A stretch of DNA of 64,000 bases from Metopolophium dirhodum (GCF_019925205.1 NC_083560.1:52870270-52934269); one strand, 5' to 3'. Counted from the first letter of the stretch, positions 39,076 to 51,329 are shown. The notes: a model not told the origin generated them from the sequence alone. Translations and numbers: made by a program.

Positions 39076-39721
39076 CAAAATTTAAAATTTATATTTTAAT
39101 AGCATATTAAGTTTTTAACCAATAAATAGAAGACTTTTAAAACTTTATTATATTATAAGACAAAATACATTCATCGCTCCACTCAGAATTTAAATCATTT
39201 AAAGGCATTTATGGTCATAATAATTATATAAGGAACAAATGTATTAATCTATAATACAATACATATTTCAGATTGTCATAAAATTAAAAAAAAAAATTAG
39301 AAAATTGAATACTGTTAGCTGCGGTATCCTATAATATTATTTTTATTTCTATTGTATATTTTATATCGACCAATAATTTATTGCTAAACTACTATTGAAT
39401 TGGACAATACATAATATAAATTAACACGGACTGAGACTGCAGCGATGTATGGAAACAAACAACATGTATGTTAAATAACTGCGGAAATATCGATAATTTA
39501 AATCCCAATATTGTCCCGGGCACTTTTATGAATAATGAAAAATAGAATATTCGAATCATTTTGTGCACACGCACTAATGACTGACATGTGTTTTTTAGTT
39601 TTCGATAGTATATTATTATCATTAGTTCGTTTTATTGGTGTCTATATAAAGGATTAAGGTTTAGCGCGTCTGTTACGTGTGTTTTTGAGATAACCCAAAA
39701 ATTCGGCGAATCGGTTTTATC

Positions 39722-39864
39722 TAAGTCGGCCCTCATAAAATGTCCCATTTCTCATTTTAATTATATTATTATTAGGTTTCCCATTTGACTTCTCTACTTC
39801 AGTAAGGTCCCATACCTCCCAGGGTTTATTGCAACATTATGGTACGTCGGTCATGGCCGACTTA
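39722..39864. repeat. Inverted TAAGTCGGCC ends, possible small DNA transposon
   Basis: TAAGTCGGCC at 39722-39731 is repeated inverted as GGCCGACTTA at 39855-39864, with partly matching inner bases (CTCATAAAATG against CATAATGTT inverted). Both ends abut TA, as in Tc1/mariner-type insertions. 143 bp, no ORF. Confidence 0.35.
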
Positions 39865-40553
39865 CACGAAATATTGATTAATTTTATTTACAGTGTATGT
39901 TATTTAGGAGTCACTACATGATTATTATCAGTTATCGGTTATCATTTTATCATTAATCTACTTATCTCCTCTTGGGATTATTGCGTTTCAGATTCCATAC
40001 TAAATGGCCAAACAGCAATTCTTATGATATTCTGAACGATTTGCGTCTTAGCGTCACTATTCATGAATCTCGCTTATCGATCGTCATTTATACATAATCA
40101 TTAAAAACTCTCACGATAGAAAAAAAAAATGAAATAAATTGAAATAATAATTGAATTGCTTGTTTGCAAATGCGAGCAGAACGTATACAAATAACCTTTG
40201 AAAACTAATTTAAGTAGTTATTATTATTGTATACGGTTCAATAAAAATATAAAATGAAAACTATAACCTTTAGTGTTGGTACCAATAATTTATTGACACC
40301 ATATTATAAACGTATAGGATTACTACGAGTTGACCGATAAGGCACGATATCCTTTGGAGACGAATAAAATACACGCGACCAATGACCATAATATTATATA
40401 GGTCATAATAATATAATGATTAGTAATTTTTAATCAAAACGGTGGTGGGAAATATATATAGTTCGTAGAAATCGTTTGTCAACTTCTCTCGATATATAAA
40501 ACTGCACCCGTAAATCACGAGAGACTTAAATAATATCATATATAGACACTTAC

Positions 40554-40617
40554 ACGATCACCCCGATGACGAGCCCTACGCCAATACCAGCGGCACACCA
40601 ACCGCGGGGTATCTGCA
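40554..40617 (-). CDS. Candidate exon encoding a Gly-rich membrane helix
   Basis: On the minus strand a G+C-rich block is bounded by a consensus 5' splice site (GT|GTAAGT, the + bases ACTTAC at 40548-40553) and by acceptors GTTAGCAG| (exon start 40617) or GTGCAG| (exon start 40612). One frame reads IPRGWCAAGIGVGLVIGVIV, a Gly-spaced apolar segment with the look of a signal-anchor or single-pass membrane helix. The exon ends after two bases of a codon. Two candidate first exons lie upstream on the same strand (41460 and 41761), and each joins in frame to one of the two acceptors. Further exons would be to the left (lower coordinates); none was found with confidence. A second open frame exists (DTPRLVCRWYWRRARHRGD), so the frame rests on the apolar pattern and on joining. 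The family is not recognised. Confidence 0.35.
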
Positions 40618-41378
40618 CTGCTAACAACTGCAGTGTATTATATGAATTTAGATTTTTTTCGCACATTACGAACGACAATAAAATGACCATATTATTGTAA
40701 AATATACGTTTAGGTATTATACGCGCCGCGGCCGCAGTACAAAAACTTTTCACCCGGTCGTGGGGTGACATTATTTTCGGGCGATTGTCCTCGAATGTCG
40801 TGGCGGCGCAGATGTGTTACTACGGTGTAGACTATATATACATACATCACGATGTGTAATACATATTAGTAATAATAATAATATGTAAGCGGGCACAAGC
40901 AAGCTTCGGGGGTGTCCCGTCCGGTCGATAAATGTATAATATAATATCTTATCTCTGCGATATAATATGACTTAAAAACGATTTCGGTGCCACCGTATCC
41001 TGTACCGCCGCGGTGCACAGCATAGAGATAATGTGCCGCCATATGTGTATTATAGTAGAGGTGTACATAAACACGACCACCCCCGACGAATATTCCCCGG
41101 GCTGCAAACACTTCGGATGTGCGTTTTCGCCAGCTACAACAACTACTACAACGCTAAAGAGACGGACTTGCGGCATAATATAATAACGACCACACTGAAC
41201 GCGCACACATTCGACAACGACAACAAACAAAATAATAAATTACTACCGACAGTAGTATACCATATGATGTACCAGCTATATACCAACAAACGACCGCGCC
41301 GTGTTACCATTGTGTAATAGGTCATCATAAATGTTTCGATTTTCTTTATCGGTAGTGCGCGTTTAATCGCAGATATCA

Positions 41379-41381
<3 letters not shown>

Positions 41382-41417
<36 letters not shown>

Positions 41418-41418
41418 T
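41382..41418. repeat. (AAT)12 microsatellite
   Basis: About 36 bases of AAT, just downstream (minus strand) of the donor of the candidate first exon at 41460, so within its proposed intron. Confidence 0.95.
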
Positions 41419-41459
41419 AACACAACAATATTATTATTATACAACCGAGAAGAACTTAC

Positions 41460-41471
41460 CGCCATCATCAT
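41460..41471 (-). CDS. Candidate first coding exon, MMMA, ending at a GTAAGT donor
   Basis: Minus strand: ATG ATG ATG GCG followed directly by GTAAGT (ACTTAC at 41454-41459 on +). An in-frame TAG lies a few codons upstream, and the sequence before the ATGs has stops in all frames, as expected of a 5' untranslated leader. The splice is phase 0 and joins the ATA of the acceptor at 40612, giving MMMA-IPRGWCAAG, a short N-terminus followed by an apolar helix. The intron would be 847 bases. The match is attractive but short, and GTAAGT also occurs by chance in this window about once per 5 kb. Confidence 0.25.
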
Positions 41472-41760
41472 AATAATATCACGATATACCTACCAGCTCC
41501 TTATTCGTACCTACGGCGTATGCGCCGTTGCGACATGTGCATCGGTCGCATTAATATAATATTATATTATGCCCGTCGCATAAATTAGCGATTTCTCAAA
41601 GTCAAGGCCGTTTTTACGGTCTCCCCGGATGGCGGCTGCAAAGTAAAAAAAAAAAAAAAAATAATAATAAATAAACAGTTATATAGTAATATTAATGAGA
41701 CCGTGGGCGTGTGAACCACGGAACAGCGTTTCCCGTGGCGGTCTCCGAACAACAACTTAC

Positions 41761-41791
41761 CGGCGACACTGACCAAACTCTCGCCACACAT
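41761..41791 (-). CDS. Candidate alternative first coding exon, MCGESLVSVA
   Basis: Minus strand: ATG TGT GGC GAG AGT TTG GTC AGT GTC GCC G followed by GTAAGT (ACTTAC at 41755-41760 on +). The exon ends in phase 1. Joined to the acceptor at 40617 it reads MCGESLVSVA-V-QIPRGWCAAG, so it could be an alternative 5' end of the gene proposed at 40554. It lies in a CpG-rich patch about 300 bases upstream of the other candidate start. Open reading continues through the donor, so an unspliced ORF cannot be excluded, and no TATA box was identified. Confidence 0.22.
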
Positions 41792-42787
41792 GCACACACG
41801 TGCGTGAAATCAACGTTGAAAGATAAGACGTTTGCGTATATTATTATTATTATTATTAATATTGTTGTTTTTCGTCGAGGCGTGCGGCCATAATAATAAT
41901 AATAATAATAATATTAATATAATCACACTCGATATCTCGGTATTATTACAACACACGAGTGCATATATAGGTACGTTATTGACCGTCGACGATAATATTA
42001 TAATGTGCGGTCGGACACACAGATCGTCGTGAAATACTTTACGTATTATAATTATAACCATCGTCAGTGTATTATTATAATAGGCTTCTAATTTATAACC
42101 GATCGCCTTCCATATTATGAGCGCCGGACATCGTATAGTTACGCTGCGGTGTATCCATACGCGTATATATCATATAAAATTATTATGATAATATAATAAT
42201 ATACGCACTATGTCGACGCCGATACGATCTGTCCACGACCGACTGTAATAATTTGACTAGGCGTGCAGAGATCGGCGTTTCAGACGATGCAGTATTATCG
42301 AATCCCACTGAAAAGTCGATATTCATTCGGAGACACGTGCATCTTGTAACCGCGATTGTTTATTTATATTAAAAACGTATACGTAACTAATGCACTCGAG
42401 ACTAACGCATAAGCGTACGAAAAGCTACACATAGTGGCTGAAACGCGGATTTGCACAGCTAATATTACGTTTATATAAAATAAATGATACCTATATGTAG
42501 GTACCTATACTTGTTTCTTTACACTTTAAACTTTTAAAACGGTTTTAATTTTATTCATGGTTAATTTTAATATTATATATTTCCGTAACTGTTTGCGATA
42601 ACAGTATATACCTATCCTGGACGACACAGTCGCAGTTTCAATTATACAAAATTATTTTCAGAAAATTCTTTTTTATTTATTTACAAAACCGGACCAAACA
42701 GTCAAAAACTGGCCACAATTTCAAAATATTCCAGAAGGAACTTAAGACCACCCATGCCATATGTGTGTATAGGTTATTTGGTTTGAA

Positions 42788-43244
42788 CAGGGCTGGAACC
42801 AAAACTAAAAGAACCAGTTCTGGAAACGGAACCTTTAAAGTATTAAGAACCAGGATTGGAACCGAAGCCTTTATTTTAATACATTAAGTACCAAGAACCG
42901 AACCGGAATTTTTAATTGAAATGGGTTATTTTAGGTTCAAAAATAAAATGACTTTATTTATCATAATTTAATGGTATTACTGTTTTGTGTATAAGCTATG
43001 AATGATCAGATGCATTTTCTAATATTTCTCATACTATTATTTTTTTAAACCCGCATTCCGGATAAGTATTTAAAACTATTATACTTTTCGGTGCTGGTTC
43101 CAGATAATTTAGGTACCGAAATTGTTTGGAACCGATACCCTTATTTTTTTTAGCAAAAACCAGAACCTAAACGAAACAGTTATTTTATTTTTGGAGAGCC
43201 AGTACCGGAACTGATACCTATAAATTCAAAAGGTTCCAGTACTA
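42788..43244. mobile_element. hAT-like non-autonomous element rich in GGAACC
   Basis: A 457-bp element starting CAGGGCTGGAACC and ending GGTTCCAGTACTA (reverse complement TAGTACTGGAACC, 10 of 13 matching). Flanks GGTTTGAA (42780-42787) and GGGTTGAA (43245-43252) match at 7 of 8. The interior repeats GAACC/GGTTC words on both strands around an A+T-rich core. No ORF. Confidence 0.75.
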
Positions 43245-44849
43245 GGGTTGAAATAATATTATTAGTTGCACAATTATATAGGTATGAAGAAAAACAATGT
43301 TTTTAAAACATGTATACCAAAATACCAAATAACCTCAAGATCTTGTAACATGTGCAACATATGTCTGTAAGGGTAACGACCATTAATGCTAGAAGTTGGT
43401 TGAATAACAGTGGCGTGGCTGTATCCCGAAAGACGGCGCCTTTAATTCGTTAACAATAAACTCGACGAAAATGCAGTTATAATAAATAATGTGCAGTAGA
43501 AATCGTAGGTATTTATTAATATTACATCGGCCGAAAAGGATTGGTGAAAACCAAACTCGTGAATTATTTAGTTATAATGACAGTATAGTAGGTATACTAT
43601 ACATTATACGTGGTAACGGCAATCGTTACGGTCAACGAATTGTGATGTAGACTAAACGAAAACAAAACAAAATATTTCCCTTAATGTTGCGAAATCTGAA
43701 TAGTTTGTGAAAACGCCGTATATATACAAGTAAGTACCTTACACAGAACCGAAAACATCTAATAAAATTAATAAAAATCAAAGTTAAGACTACCGCAGAC
43801 CCATTAAAATATTGTTAATACATAAATTATCATCATACATTGTTAATCTGATGAGATTTATGCAGTGAGTGAATAAGATATATATGTATATTTATTAATA
43901 ATTAACACTAAAAATAATTAGATTTTCACAACAATAATACTAATTTTGTAAATTTTATACGTAGTTAACGATTGAACTGGCGAACCAGGTACCAATGATA
44001 AATTTCATATATTTTTTTAAAATCAAAATTCACTAAATATAATTTATCAATTTCATCTGCGAATTTTCCTTCTGTCTCCACACGTGCAGATTATTGCACG
44101 GATATCGTCGATACCGCGAAGGATATTAACCCGCGGTATCTGTTGTACAATACCTATAATATAATAAAACTGTCTGGCCATTATACAACCGATTTATATT
44201 ATGTGCAGTGTGCGTATATACAACTAATATAATACATGTATAGACAGAGGTAGGTACATGTTATGTTTCAAGAGATTTTACTGTTCTAGTCGCTCGGAAC
44301 AAAAAACCGATCCGTTTCGTGGTAGACGGGGTCGACGTCTTGTATATGTGCGTTTAATAACACTATTTAGATCTCATGTATGCAGTTTCCGAGTTCACTT
44401 TATAAAATATTATATTCACCTATACTCAGCAGGACCGTGGTAAATGTCAATAGAAGGCAATGACGCAAAGGGAGAATTTTCCCCAGGACGCCTCAGCTTG
44501 GTAAAATTATAAATAGGGCACACTCACATTATATAATAGCTGTTATAGAAGAATAGATAAAAAAGCTTACAATTTGACATTATAGCTGCAATACTATATA
44601 GTCCTCGGAAATCAACAGGTACTATATACACGAAGCAGTGCAGGGCCTAGATTCTATGACCACGGTTACTTGAGATACCTTGCTATACAATCTGTAGATA
44701 GGTATACAATATTAAATTAATTATATACTGGCAATATGACGTAGTATGATAATAAAAATGTTAATAATATTTTAGTCCATCACGTTATTGGTGGCGATAA
44801 TTAAATAAATATTTTTTTTATAGTTACACTATAATATATAGAGCCACTT

Positions 44850-44962
44850 TTTTCTGATTCGGAGGGTTTACCCCTCATGTTCCTACCCATACGGAGAGGG
44901 AGGAGAGGAGCGCTCGCAATTTTTTGTCCTTAGGCGCCAAATGGCTCAACTATACGCCTGAA
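44850..44962. repeat. G+C-rich transposon-like fragment
   Basis: GGAGGGTTTACCCCTCATG, GGAGAGGGAGGAGAGGAGCG and CTATACGCCTGAA stand out from A+T-rich flanks. The ending again resembles ACGCCTA-type element ends. No second end or duplication was found. Confidence 0.25.
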
Positions 44963-46021
44963 CATGGTTCTGGTGCTAATAGCTAGACATTTATAGTATA
45001 TATAACAAATAGAGCTCATGTCAGTTTCATTATCTTCTGGTGAAATCTCTCGGTGTTACATTTTTTCAGATATAAGAGAAGGTGTATCGAGTCTGTGATC
45101 AATATATTAATATCGTGTTGAAACATTTTTGTTTAATTACGTCATACAATTTATTTTTAAAAATGTTTATTTTCTTTAGCTATAATATTATTTTTGTCTT
45201 CTCCCCCCCCCCCCTCCTGTCCAACCGACAGCAGGAGGCTCTGTTTGAACCATACTACTCCTATATTCTTCCCTTCTTGACTGATTTTGAATTAATTGAG
45301 TCTCATTATAACTTCCATAGCAGTAAAATATTAAACATATTAAAACGTTTCACTGACGTATTACTCAACACTGATTAGACCTTAATCAATTAATATTACA
45401 TTTTGGTAGTCGGAACAGTCGAATAATTAATATGTCACAATCAAACCCAATTAACAGTGTACGTCGATATAAATGCAAGTTTTTTTTTTTATATAAAGCT
45501 CAAAATGTATTGTTGTTATTGCTGTAATCGTACGCATTGGACATGGAGTCATTAAGAACCATTATCGGTTACTTTATATTATTAAAATGGCTATAAAAAA
45601 ATTACCGCCGTTGTACCGACGGCGAATGATGCCAACAGAGTCATAACGATCGTGGTGCGTATTTACATAGATAAAATCGACATCAGATTCGATGCAATCG
45701 AAAATAACCTAACCACGGTTTCGTTTAATTATGAATAATTTTACATAGATTTACTATCGACGTGCGTCTTACATCGTCCGATGTATTATAATAATATTAT
45801 GTATGCGAGTACCGTAGGTACCTATAATATATAATATAAACGTTATTGTATTTCATGCATATACGTAGGTACTGCATTATAGGTAGGTAGATATTATTAT
45901 AACTACAGATGTACAAGGAATAATAAAAATCGACAGTTTGTTCACAAAAATACCTGGTACCCATACCAACGAAAATAATAATATTATACGCGTTTTATTA
46001 TTATACACGAACACAATATAT

Positions 46022-46045
46022 TATATATATATATATATATATATA
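46022..46045. repeat. (TA)12 tract
   Basis: About 24 bases of uninterrupted TA followed by ATATG. Confidence 0.9.
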
Positions 46046-48237
46046 ATATGTTATAGTGTGTACCTACATTGTAGCGACTTAATAAATATCGCCTGAACAG
46101 AATAATTTTAAGTATTTTTTCAGCATTTATGTTTATGCAAGATGATACCGAAAAACTAAAAGAAGCTTCATTATGATTTCTTAAAATGTTTTCTTAAAGT
46201 TGATTACATTCGATATAGACCAAAACTTTTAAATATGTATATGGATTTTTAATAACAGGCGAGGCTCCAGATTCTCCAGATTCTATATTCTATATGGAAT
46301 AATAATAATAATTTAGTAAAGGTCAACCAACGGTGTTATACATAGATCACGGTGATGGTTAAGCGCACACTTGTGTTAAGTGTACACTTTTCTGCATTAT
46401 TCAAGAATCAATTAAAAAATTGATCAATTTGAAATTATTGTATGAGAATTGAATTTTAAATATTCAAAACAATTTGATTTGAAAAAATATTTAAAAAATG
46501 GTAAAACACTCCAATAAAATTAAATAAAATTGAAAAATGTGTGCACATTAGAGGTATACTATATGATGAGGTAACTTAGGTACCTACCTTCTAAACTACC
46601 TGTTTTAGAATATGCGGTTTTAAACAGTTGACGTGGCCAATTGACAATATATTTAAGGATACCGCAATTTTTTATTGTGACAATTTCAATTACCCTCATA
46701 TACCTTTACCTACAAACGTCACACACATATCATTATAATATTGTTTCGTACATTTTCATAGTCATCCCAATACGTAATAAATAATGTGCAGTACAACCCG
46801 CAAGTGCACATTGAACTATATTATATATTTTATATGAGACAGCCGTTGCTTATTTTCGCTACACATAGTTGTGAAGACGAGTTTTTAACATTCTATATTT
46901 TTTATCTACTCCACCGAGACCATAAAATGATTAATATTTAATCTCTCAATACGTTGCATTATACAACTCGTCGTAATGTCATATATTATTATTTAGGCGC
47001 ATTTTATTCGTTTTACATACGTTCATAATTTTATAATCTCGAATACCTAACGTACAATATTATGACTGTAATAATATTTGTATTTTGATAATACTGTCGA
47101 CGTTAATTCAATGGTCCCGAAAACGATTATAATGTTATTAAACTATATACTCGCGAAACGTTTAGTTTTAACGTTTTCAAGTACTTATCTATCGAATAAT
47201 AATTATATTTACAGCCACGCCACTGCACTGACTGCATGTATTGTGCCCTACGAGTTTCTGCAGACCGTAAAATGTGTGCACTTTTACCAAACTAATTTCT
47301 ATATTGTGTACATTTTAAACGACAAAATACTATATATTATTTTATGTTATTGTTATACGACGTATGAAATTTGGTTGAGAAAAAATGAAGTTATGACATA
47401 GGTACTCTTGTTTTAAATGTTATATCAAAAGCTATTGGTTCGTGGTTATACGCGATACCTGAATCTTGGTGAGTATTTTATAATATTTAAAATGTATTGT
47501 AAAAAAGCAATTAAATCAAATTATTGTAACAGACAATGGGTTTTGGTTGATTATACAATAGTATACTTACTTAATAACGAGCATCAAATTCGGATTAAAC
47601 GAGTTGATGTGTTTAATTAAACAACTGGACTTAGTCTCTGCTTTACCGTCGAGAGCGTCCGATTTCAGATTTGTTTACACGGCGAACGCACTCGGTGGCC
47701 CTCGACAATTATGCACCGATATGATACCCGCGTGGGACGTCATTTTCGGTGACCATCTGCAGCTGATGGGCTGATATAAATATTCGTTTTAAGCTACCTA
47801 ACTGGTGAAAATTACCACACGCGAACTGGAGCGTTACACAATTTTTAAGATTGAAAACAAAAAAAAATCTCTTAAAACAAATATGAACATAATATGGGTA
47901 CCTACGTATATGTATTTCGTTGACAGTTAAAAACCCCACCTATATACCATATTATTGTAATAAGATGACCCCGCATAACCTTGTACATAATAAAAACTCA
48001 TCAATACTCACAATAATGTGATTGTATTATGTAGTTTTTTCTTTTTTAGTTACCTACCTATTGAAAAACAAATTTTAAACCTTTTTTATATGGAGTTAGT
48101 TAGGGGACGTCGTACCCGCATAAAATGTAACATAGAAAATCCACGTACCGCGGTTTCATTATAAAGTAAGTTAATTTATATTATTATTTTTTTTTATTAT
48201 TATTATTATTAGTTAACCCGCGGAAACCTAGGCCATT

Positions 48238-48470
48238 GGATGGTTTTTTAAACTGTGGGGGAGGGAACTGTAGGTGTAAACACGTGTGTGTAGTTTTGGC
48301 AGATTTTTAGTAGGCACCCATGGGTATCTGCCATGCTCGGGTGGGGGATGGCGGCATTTCTTCTCCGGACACCGTGACTTGCCCGAAGAAAAATGCCACC
48401 CGTGAACCGAGGTATGAACCGGCGCCGGCGTCCGTCACAACCGAATAGCCCCCTCGGCACCCCCTAATTT
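48238..48470 (-). mobile_element. Probable retrotransposon fragment, G+C-rich
   Basis: A sharp G+C-rich block inside A+T-rich DNA, bounded by TTAACCCGCGG-like and CCCCCTAATTTATA edges. On the minus strand 70 codons are open (including GLFGCDGRRRRFIPRFTGG and ADTHGCLLKICQNYTHVFT) up to an apparent start. It contains short inverted words (CACCCATGGGTAT; GGCGCCGGCG). Abrupt borders and composition suggest an insertion, perhaps a LINE 5' part, but the family is not identified. Confidence 0.35.
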
Positions 48471-50055
48471 ATATTAATATAATAATATTAGAGTAAATTT
48501 ACTTAGTATATCAAATTTGTTGAGGATGATCTAAACTGTGGTCGAGCAAAGATTTTTTTTTCATATTTTTGTTTTAAAATATGGTATAGGAATTAAAAAA
48601 AATAAATAGTATAACTTATTTTATAATGAAATATGAAAATTAAACTATTTGCTACTCAGAGGTAATAGACCATAAAGTAAATACTAACTACCTGTTATAA
48701 TATTATGAGAAATCATTGAGATTTCGTCGTGAAAGAACCAAAAATGAGTGCTTAAATTGAAAAAAAAATGTGTAGAGGTATGCAAAAGTGTAAAATAAAT
48801 TGTCTACCTAAAGATTTGTACCTATGTCTTATTGATTAAAATATAATATAGTTTTTGGAGAACATAATATTATACCTATATCGTTTTTTTTTTAAAGGGA
48901 TCAATTCACAATAATCTTAATCATTATTCATATTAATTTGTTGTTTTATCGTTTAGATGTTTAGTGTGTGTATGGAAGGTGTTGAATAAATTTCAAACTC
49001 GTTTTTTTAGTTAAACGATACAAATGTGATATAATTGCTGTGTTTAAAGAACGAATGATATATTATTTTAGGAACCTCAACGCTATAAGCTGACAAAATA
49101 TTGGTTTGAAACTAGTTGGATTAAAATGTAATAGAATCGCATTAATAATATACAATAATATGTATACATAGGTACTTGGTAGGTATCATTAAAATGGCAT
49201 AATATTTTCTTGTTTTTACGTCGAGTGGGTTTTATATTAAGATCAACATATTTTGCAGTTTATACTCCTCCGATCCACCGTGTTATTTACGATTACAAAA
49301 TAATACACGTACGCGCCAGTAGTTAAGTTTCTGAACACGTTATTTATTTATTTCATAGTCGTAAAAGTTATATACTATCTCGTGGTACAGTGCAGACTTG
49401 CTAATGGCGACTACAGTTTGGAATAAATACGTATACAGATTTACCCATATGTATGTTATACCTAAGCTGCAGTTAATATGTTTGAGTAGAAAAAAAATTG
49501 TTCGTGGATGCATTGGATTGCAATGCATTCTTGGAAGATATATTGGTATAGGTACCGCTATATTGGTAATAAATTCCAACGAGGGTGTAACGTTTTTGAA
49601 AAATCACCTAATTATATAATATACTCGTGATGTATCATCTGAAGTTAGGATTCTGAATTTGAAATATTTCAAAATTTAAAATATCTCTCTTATTGAAATA
49701 TTTCGACGAAAAATAAATTTTTTCTTATAGATTATTACGTTCATTCCTACAGATGATTAGAATTTATTATTGATTACACACAAAAAATATCATAAATTAA
49801 TAACTCATCAACACAGGTTTACGAATTACTATATTAATTGTTATAAGTTAGGTACTTTCATGGTGTTATACTATTATATATCATGGGTTAATTTATTAGT
49901 TATAAATTGGGTCTTTCTTGACTATTATTTATTAGTATTTGATATGATGAACGAACTTTTAAAAATGTTCTTTTGCTGTAAGTCTATGACAATAAACTTT
50001 GAGATATAATAAACTATTTTTTTTTCACCTAACAAAATTAAATATTTAAAGAAAA

Positions 50056-50223
50056 CAGGGATTATATTTGAAAAAAAAATTCCGTTTTATATTATTTACA
50101 ATTAAAACGTTATAGAAGTTTTGCATTCGTTATTATTTATAAAAGTGTTTTTACAAATTTCAATCGTTTTTTGTCGAATATAACGTTATAATCATAATGT
50201 TATTATAACGTTTGCAAGCCCTG
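50056..50223. mobile_element. Internally deleted member of the AGGGCTTGCA family
   Basis: A 168-bp relative of 26480-26987. It shares the left part (TTTGAAAAAAAAATTC, TATTTACAATTAAAACGTTA) and the right end (AACGTTATTATAACG then TTTGCAAGCCCTG), while the middle is missing and there is only one unit of the 41-bp repeat. The left TIR is degraded (CAGGGATTATA). Flanks AAAGAAAA (50048-50055) and CAAGAAAA (50224-50231) match at 7 of 8. Confidence 0.78.
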
Positions 50224-50863
50224 CAAGAAAATCAATTTCATGTAATGTTAAAACTCTTTCTGCAGTTGTCGAAATCCAAATTATAAATGTTATATAATAT
50301 CAACGTTAAGACCACCGCTTGACGTATATTACGGGCGTTGGTGGTTAAATATTCAATACTGGTGTCAGGCTAAAGAGTAATCCCAAAATAAAGTGTAATT
50401 TTATGGAACATAATAATAATATATTGTGCGTTGAATCCAGAACCGATAACAATCAACATATTTTGTTTTCGATGGCGAGCATCTGTTTCGTTATAAAATT
50501 AGTAGGTACATTCACAGTACCTAACCTATACCTACTTATATTATATATGTAACGTATGTAGGAACGTTCGACGATGTGCTAGTCTGTATAATTTATCAAT
50601 TTATGTATCAATAATGAGTTTGATGGACGAGACTGCCATTAGAAAACGTAATCTTAAACAAATTTCAGACGATAAACAGTCTTTATTACAATAAAACGAA
50701 AACAATATGACGCAGTATATTGTATATTATTGTTAGGTGAGTTATCGACATAATGATTTTTAAGATACCTCTATGATAATTACTATACAATAATATTATA
50801 CACGTCACACTGATGTCGATTGCGGATTATTCGAGCGAGTCACGTTATCTTAACATGGTATAA

Positions 50864-50995
50864 AACAAATTCGTTTCCCGCTGTCTGTCTGTATGCTTGG
50901 ATCTTTAAAACTACGCAACGGATATTGATATGGTTTTTGACGTACCCATTCTAATCGACAGCAACAAAGGAGAAATAGTATTTTTGCGTATTACG
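50864..50995. mobile_element. Helitron-like or other dispersed repeat scrap
   Basis: The phrase CTGTCTGTCTGTATGCTTGG followed by ACTACGCAACGGATATTGAT resembles a dispersed repeat common in arthropods and often annotated within Helitron-type elements. The far side (TATTACGCGGCTGCGC) is GC-rich. No terminal CTAG or hairpin end is clear. It lies just before the terminal exon at 51106. Confidence 0.35.
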
Positions 50996-51105
50996 CGGCT
51001 GCGCAACTACGGCAAATGATTCATGTGCTGGTGCATTAGCTGCGGGTCCATTAGATTCAACAATATATTCAGTGATGGATGGTAGCTGCAATCAATGCTT
51101 TTCAG

Positions 51106-51281
51106 TAAAATGTAATAATAATCTCTACAAAGAACAAGCCACCATCTACCCCGGTTCGGGCAACCCCGGTCCAGGCAATTCGACCGATTCAGGAGGACAT
51201 TCATCGTCCACCGGGTCTGCGGTGCAGTGCGCCCTCCTAGCCTTGCTGGTGGTTGCCAGGATGTTTTTCCTGACAATGTAA
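51106..51281 (+). CDS. Terminal coding exon of a probable GPI-anchored surface protein
   Basis: I do not recognise the gene. The frame reads about 57 residues to a TAA. It starts with a polar stretch (KCNNNLYKEQATIYP), then a Gly/Ser/Pro/Asn-rich linker of about 25 residues, then a hydrophobic C-terminal tail (AVQCALLALLVVARMFFLTM) ending at the stop. Small residues just before the tail (SSSTGSA) followed by about 20 apolar residues are the usual GPI-attachment layout; a short single-pass membrane tail is the alternative. The exon start is set after TGCTTTTCAG at 51105, an adequate 3' splice site; ACAAAG at about 51132 is another possibility. GC content is well above the flanks, and the antisense readings lack this organisation. 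An AATAAA lies 43 bases after the stop. Insect immunoglobulin-superfamily adhesion proteins and glypicans end like this, but nothing here decides between them. Upstream exons are not identified and probably lie far to the left across long introns. Confidence 0.5.
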
Positions 51282-51323
51282 ACAATGTAACGAAAATGTA
51301 CTTTTAACTCTGTATGGCCTATA

Positions 51324-51329
51324 AATAAA
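51324..51329 (+). terminator. Polyadenylation signal AATAAA
   Basis: AATAAA, in the run ATAAATAAATAA, sits 43 bases after the stop of the exon ending at 51281. It is followed by a T/GT-rich stretch (TTTGTTGGTG near 51352). AATAAA is common in this A+T-rich DNA, so the call rests on its position after the terminal exon. Confidence 0.4.

Larger units (their letters stand above)
40545..42300. promoter_or_regulatory. G+C-rich region around the proposed minus-strand gene start
   Basis: Holds the three minus-strand donor sites at 40548, 41454 and 41755 with their exons, several CpG clusters (CGCGCCGCGGCCGC at 40720; GGCGTATGCGCC at 41516), and AAT microsatellites. Overlapping open frames on both strands at 40866-41379 are G+C- and repeat-driven and are not called as genes. 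Confidence 0.3.
43253..48237. other. A+T-rich stretch, no assured gene
   Basis: A short G+C-balanced spot at 47215-47264 lies between ATATTTACAG| and GTAAAA (HATALTACIVPYEFLQT or PRHCTDCMYCALRVSAD), and another at 47620-47771 (TANALGGPRQLCTDMIPAWD). Both might be exons or transposon relics. The 98-codon frame at 45082 runs through C12 and is doubtful. Confidence 0.4.

Noticed and set aside
41810..42061. Ile/Leu- or Asn-rich frames on both strands
   Set aside because: Products of AAT/ATT repeats.
45082..45378. 98-codon frame on +
   Set aside because: Runs through a C12 homopolymer; the C-terminal half looks somewhat protein-like but has no recognisable family.
47088..47103. TAATACTGTC resembling the miR-8 seed
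   Set aside because: Only ten bases match and no partner arm is present for a hairpin.
47078..47620. Frames of 107 and 67 codons on + with a GTGAGT at about 47470
   Set aside because: Mostly Ile/Tyr/Leu/Asn as expected by chance; possible exon pieces inside could not be joined into a gene.
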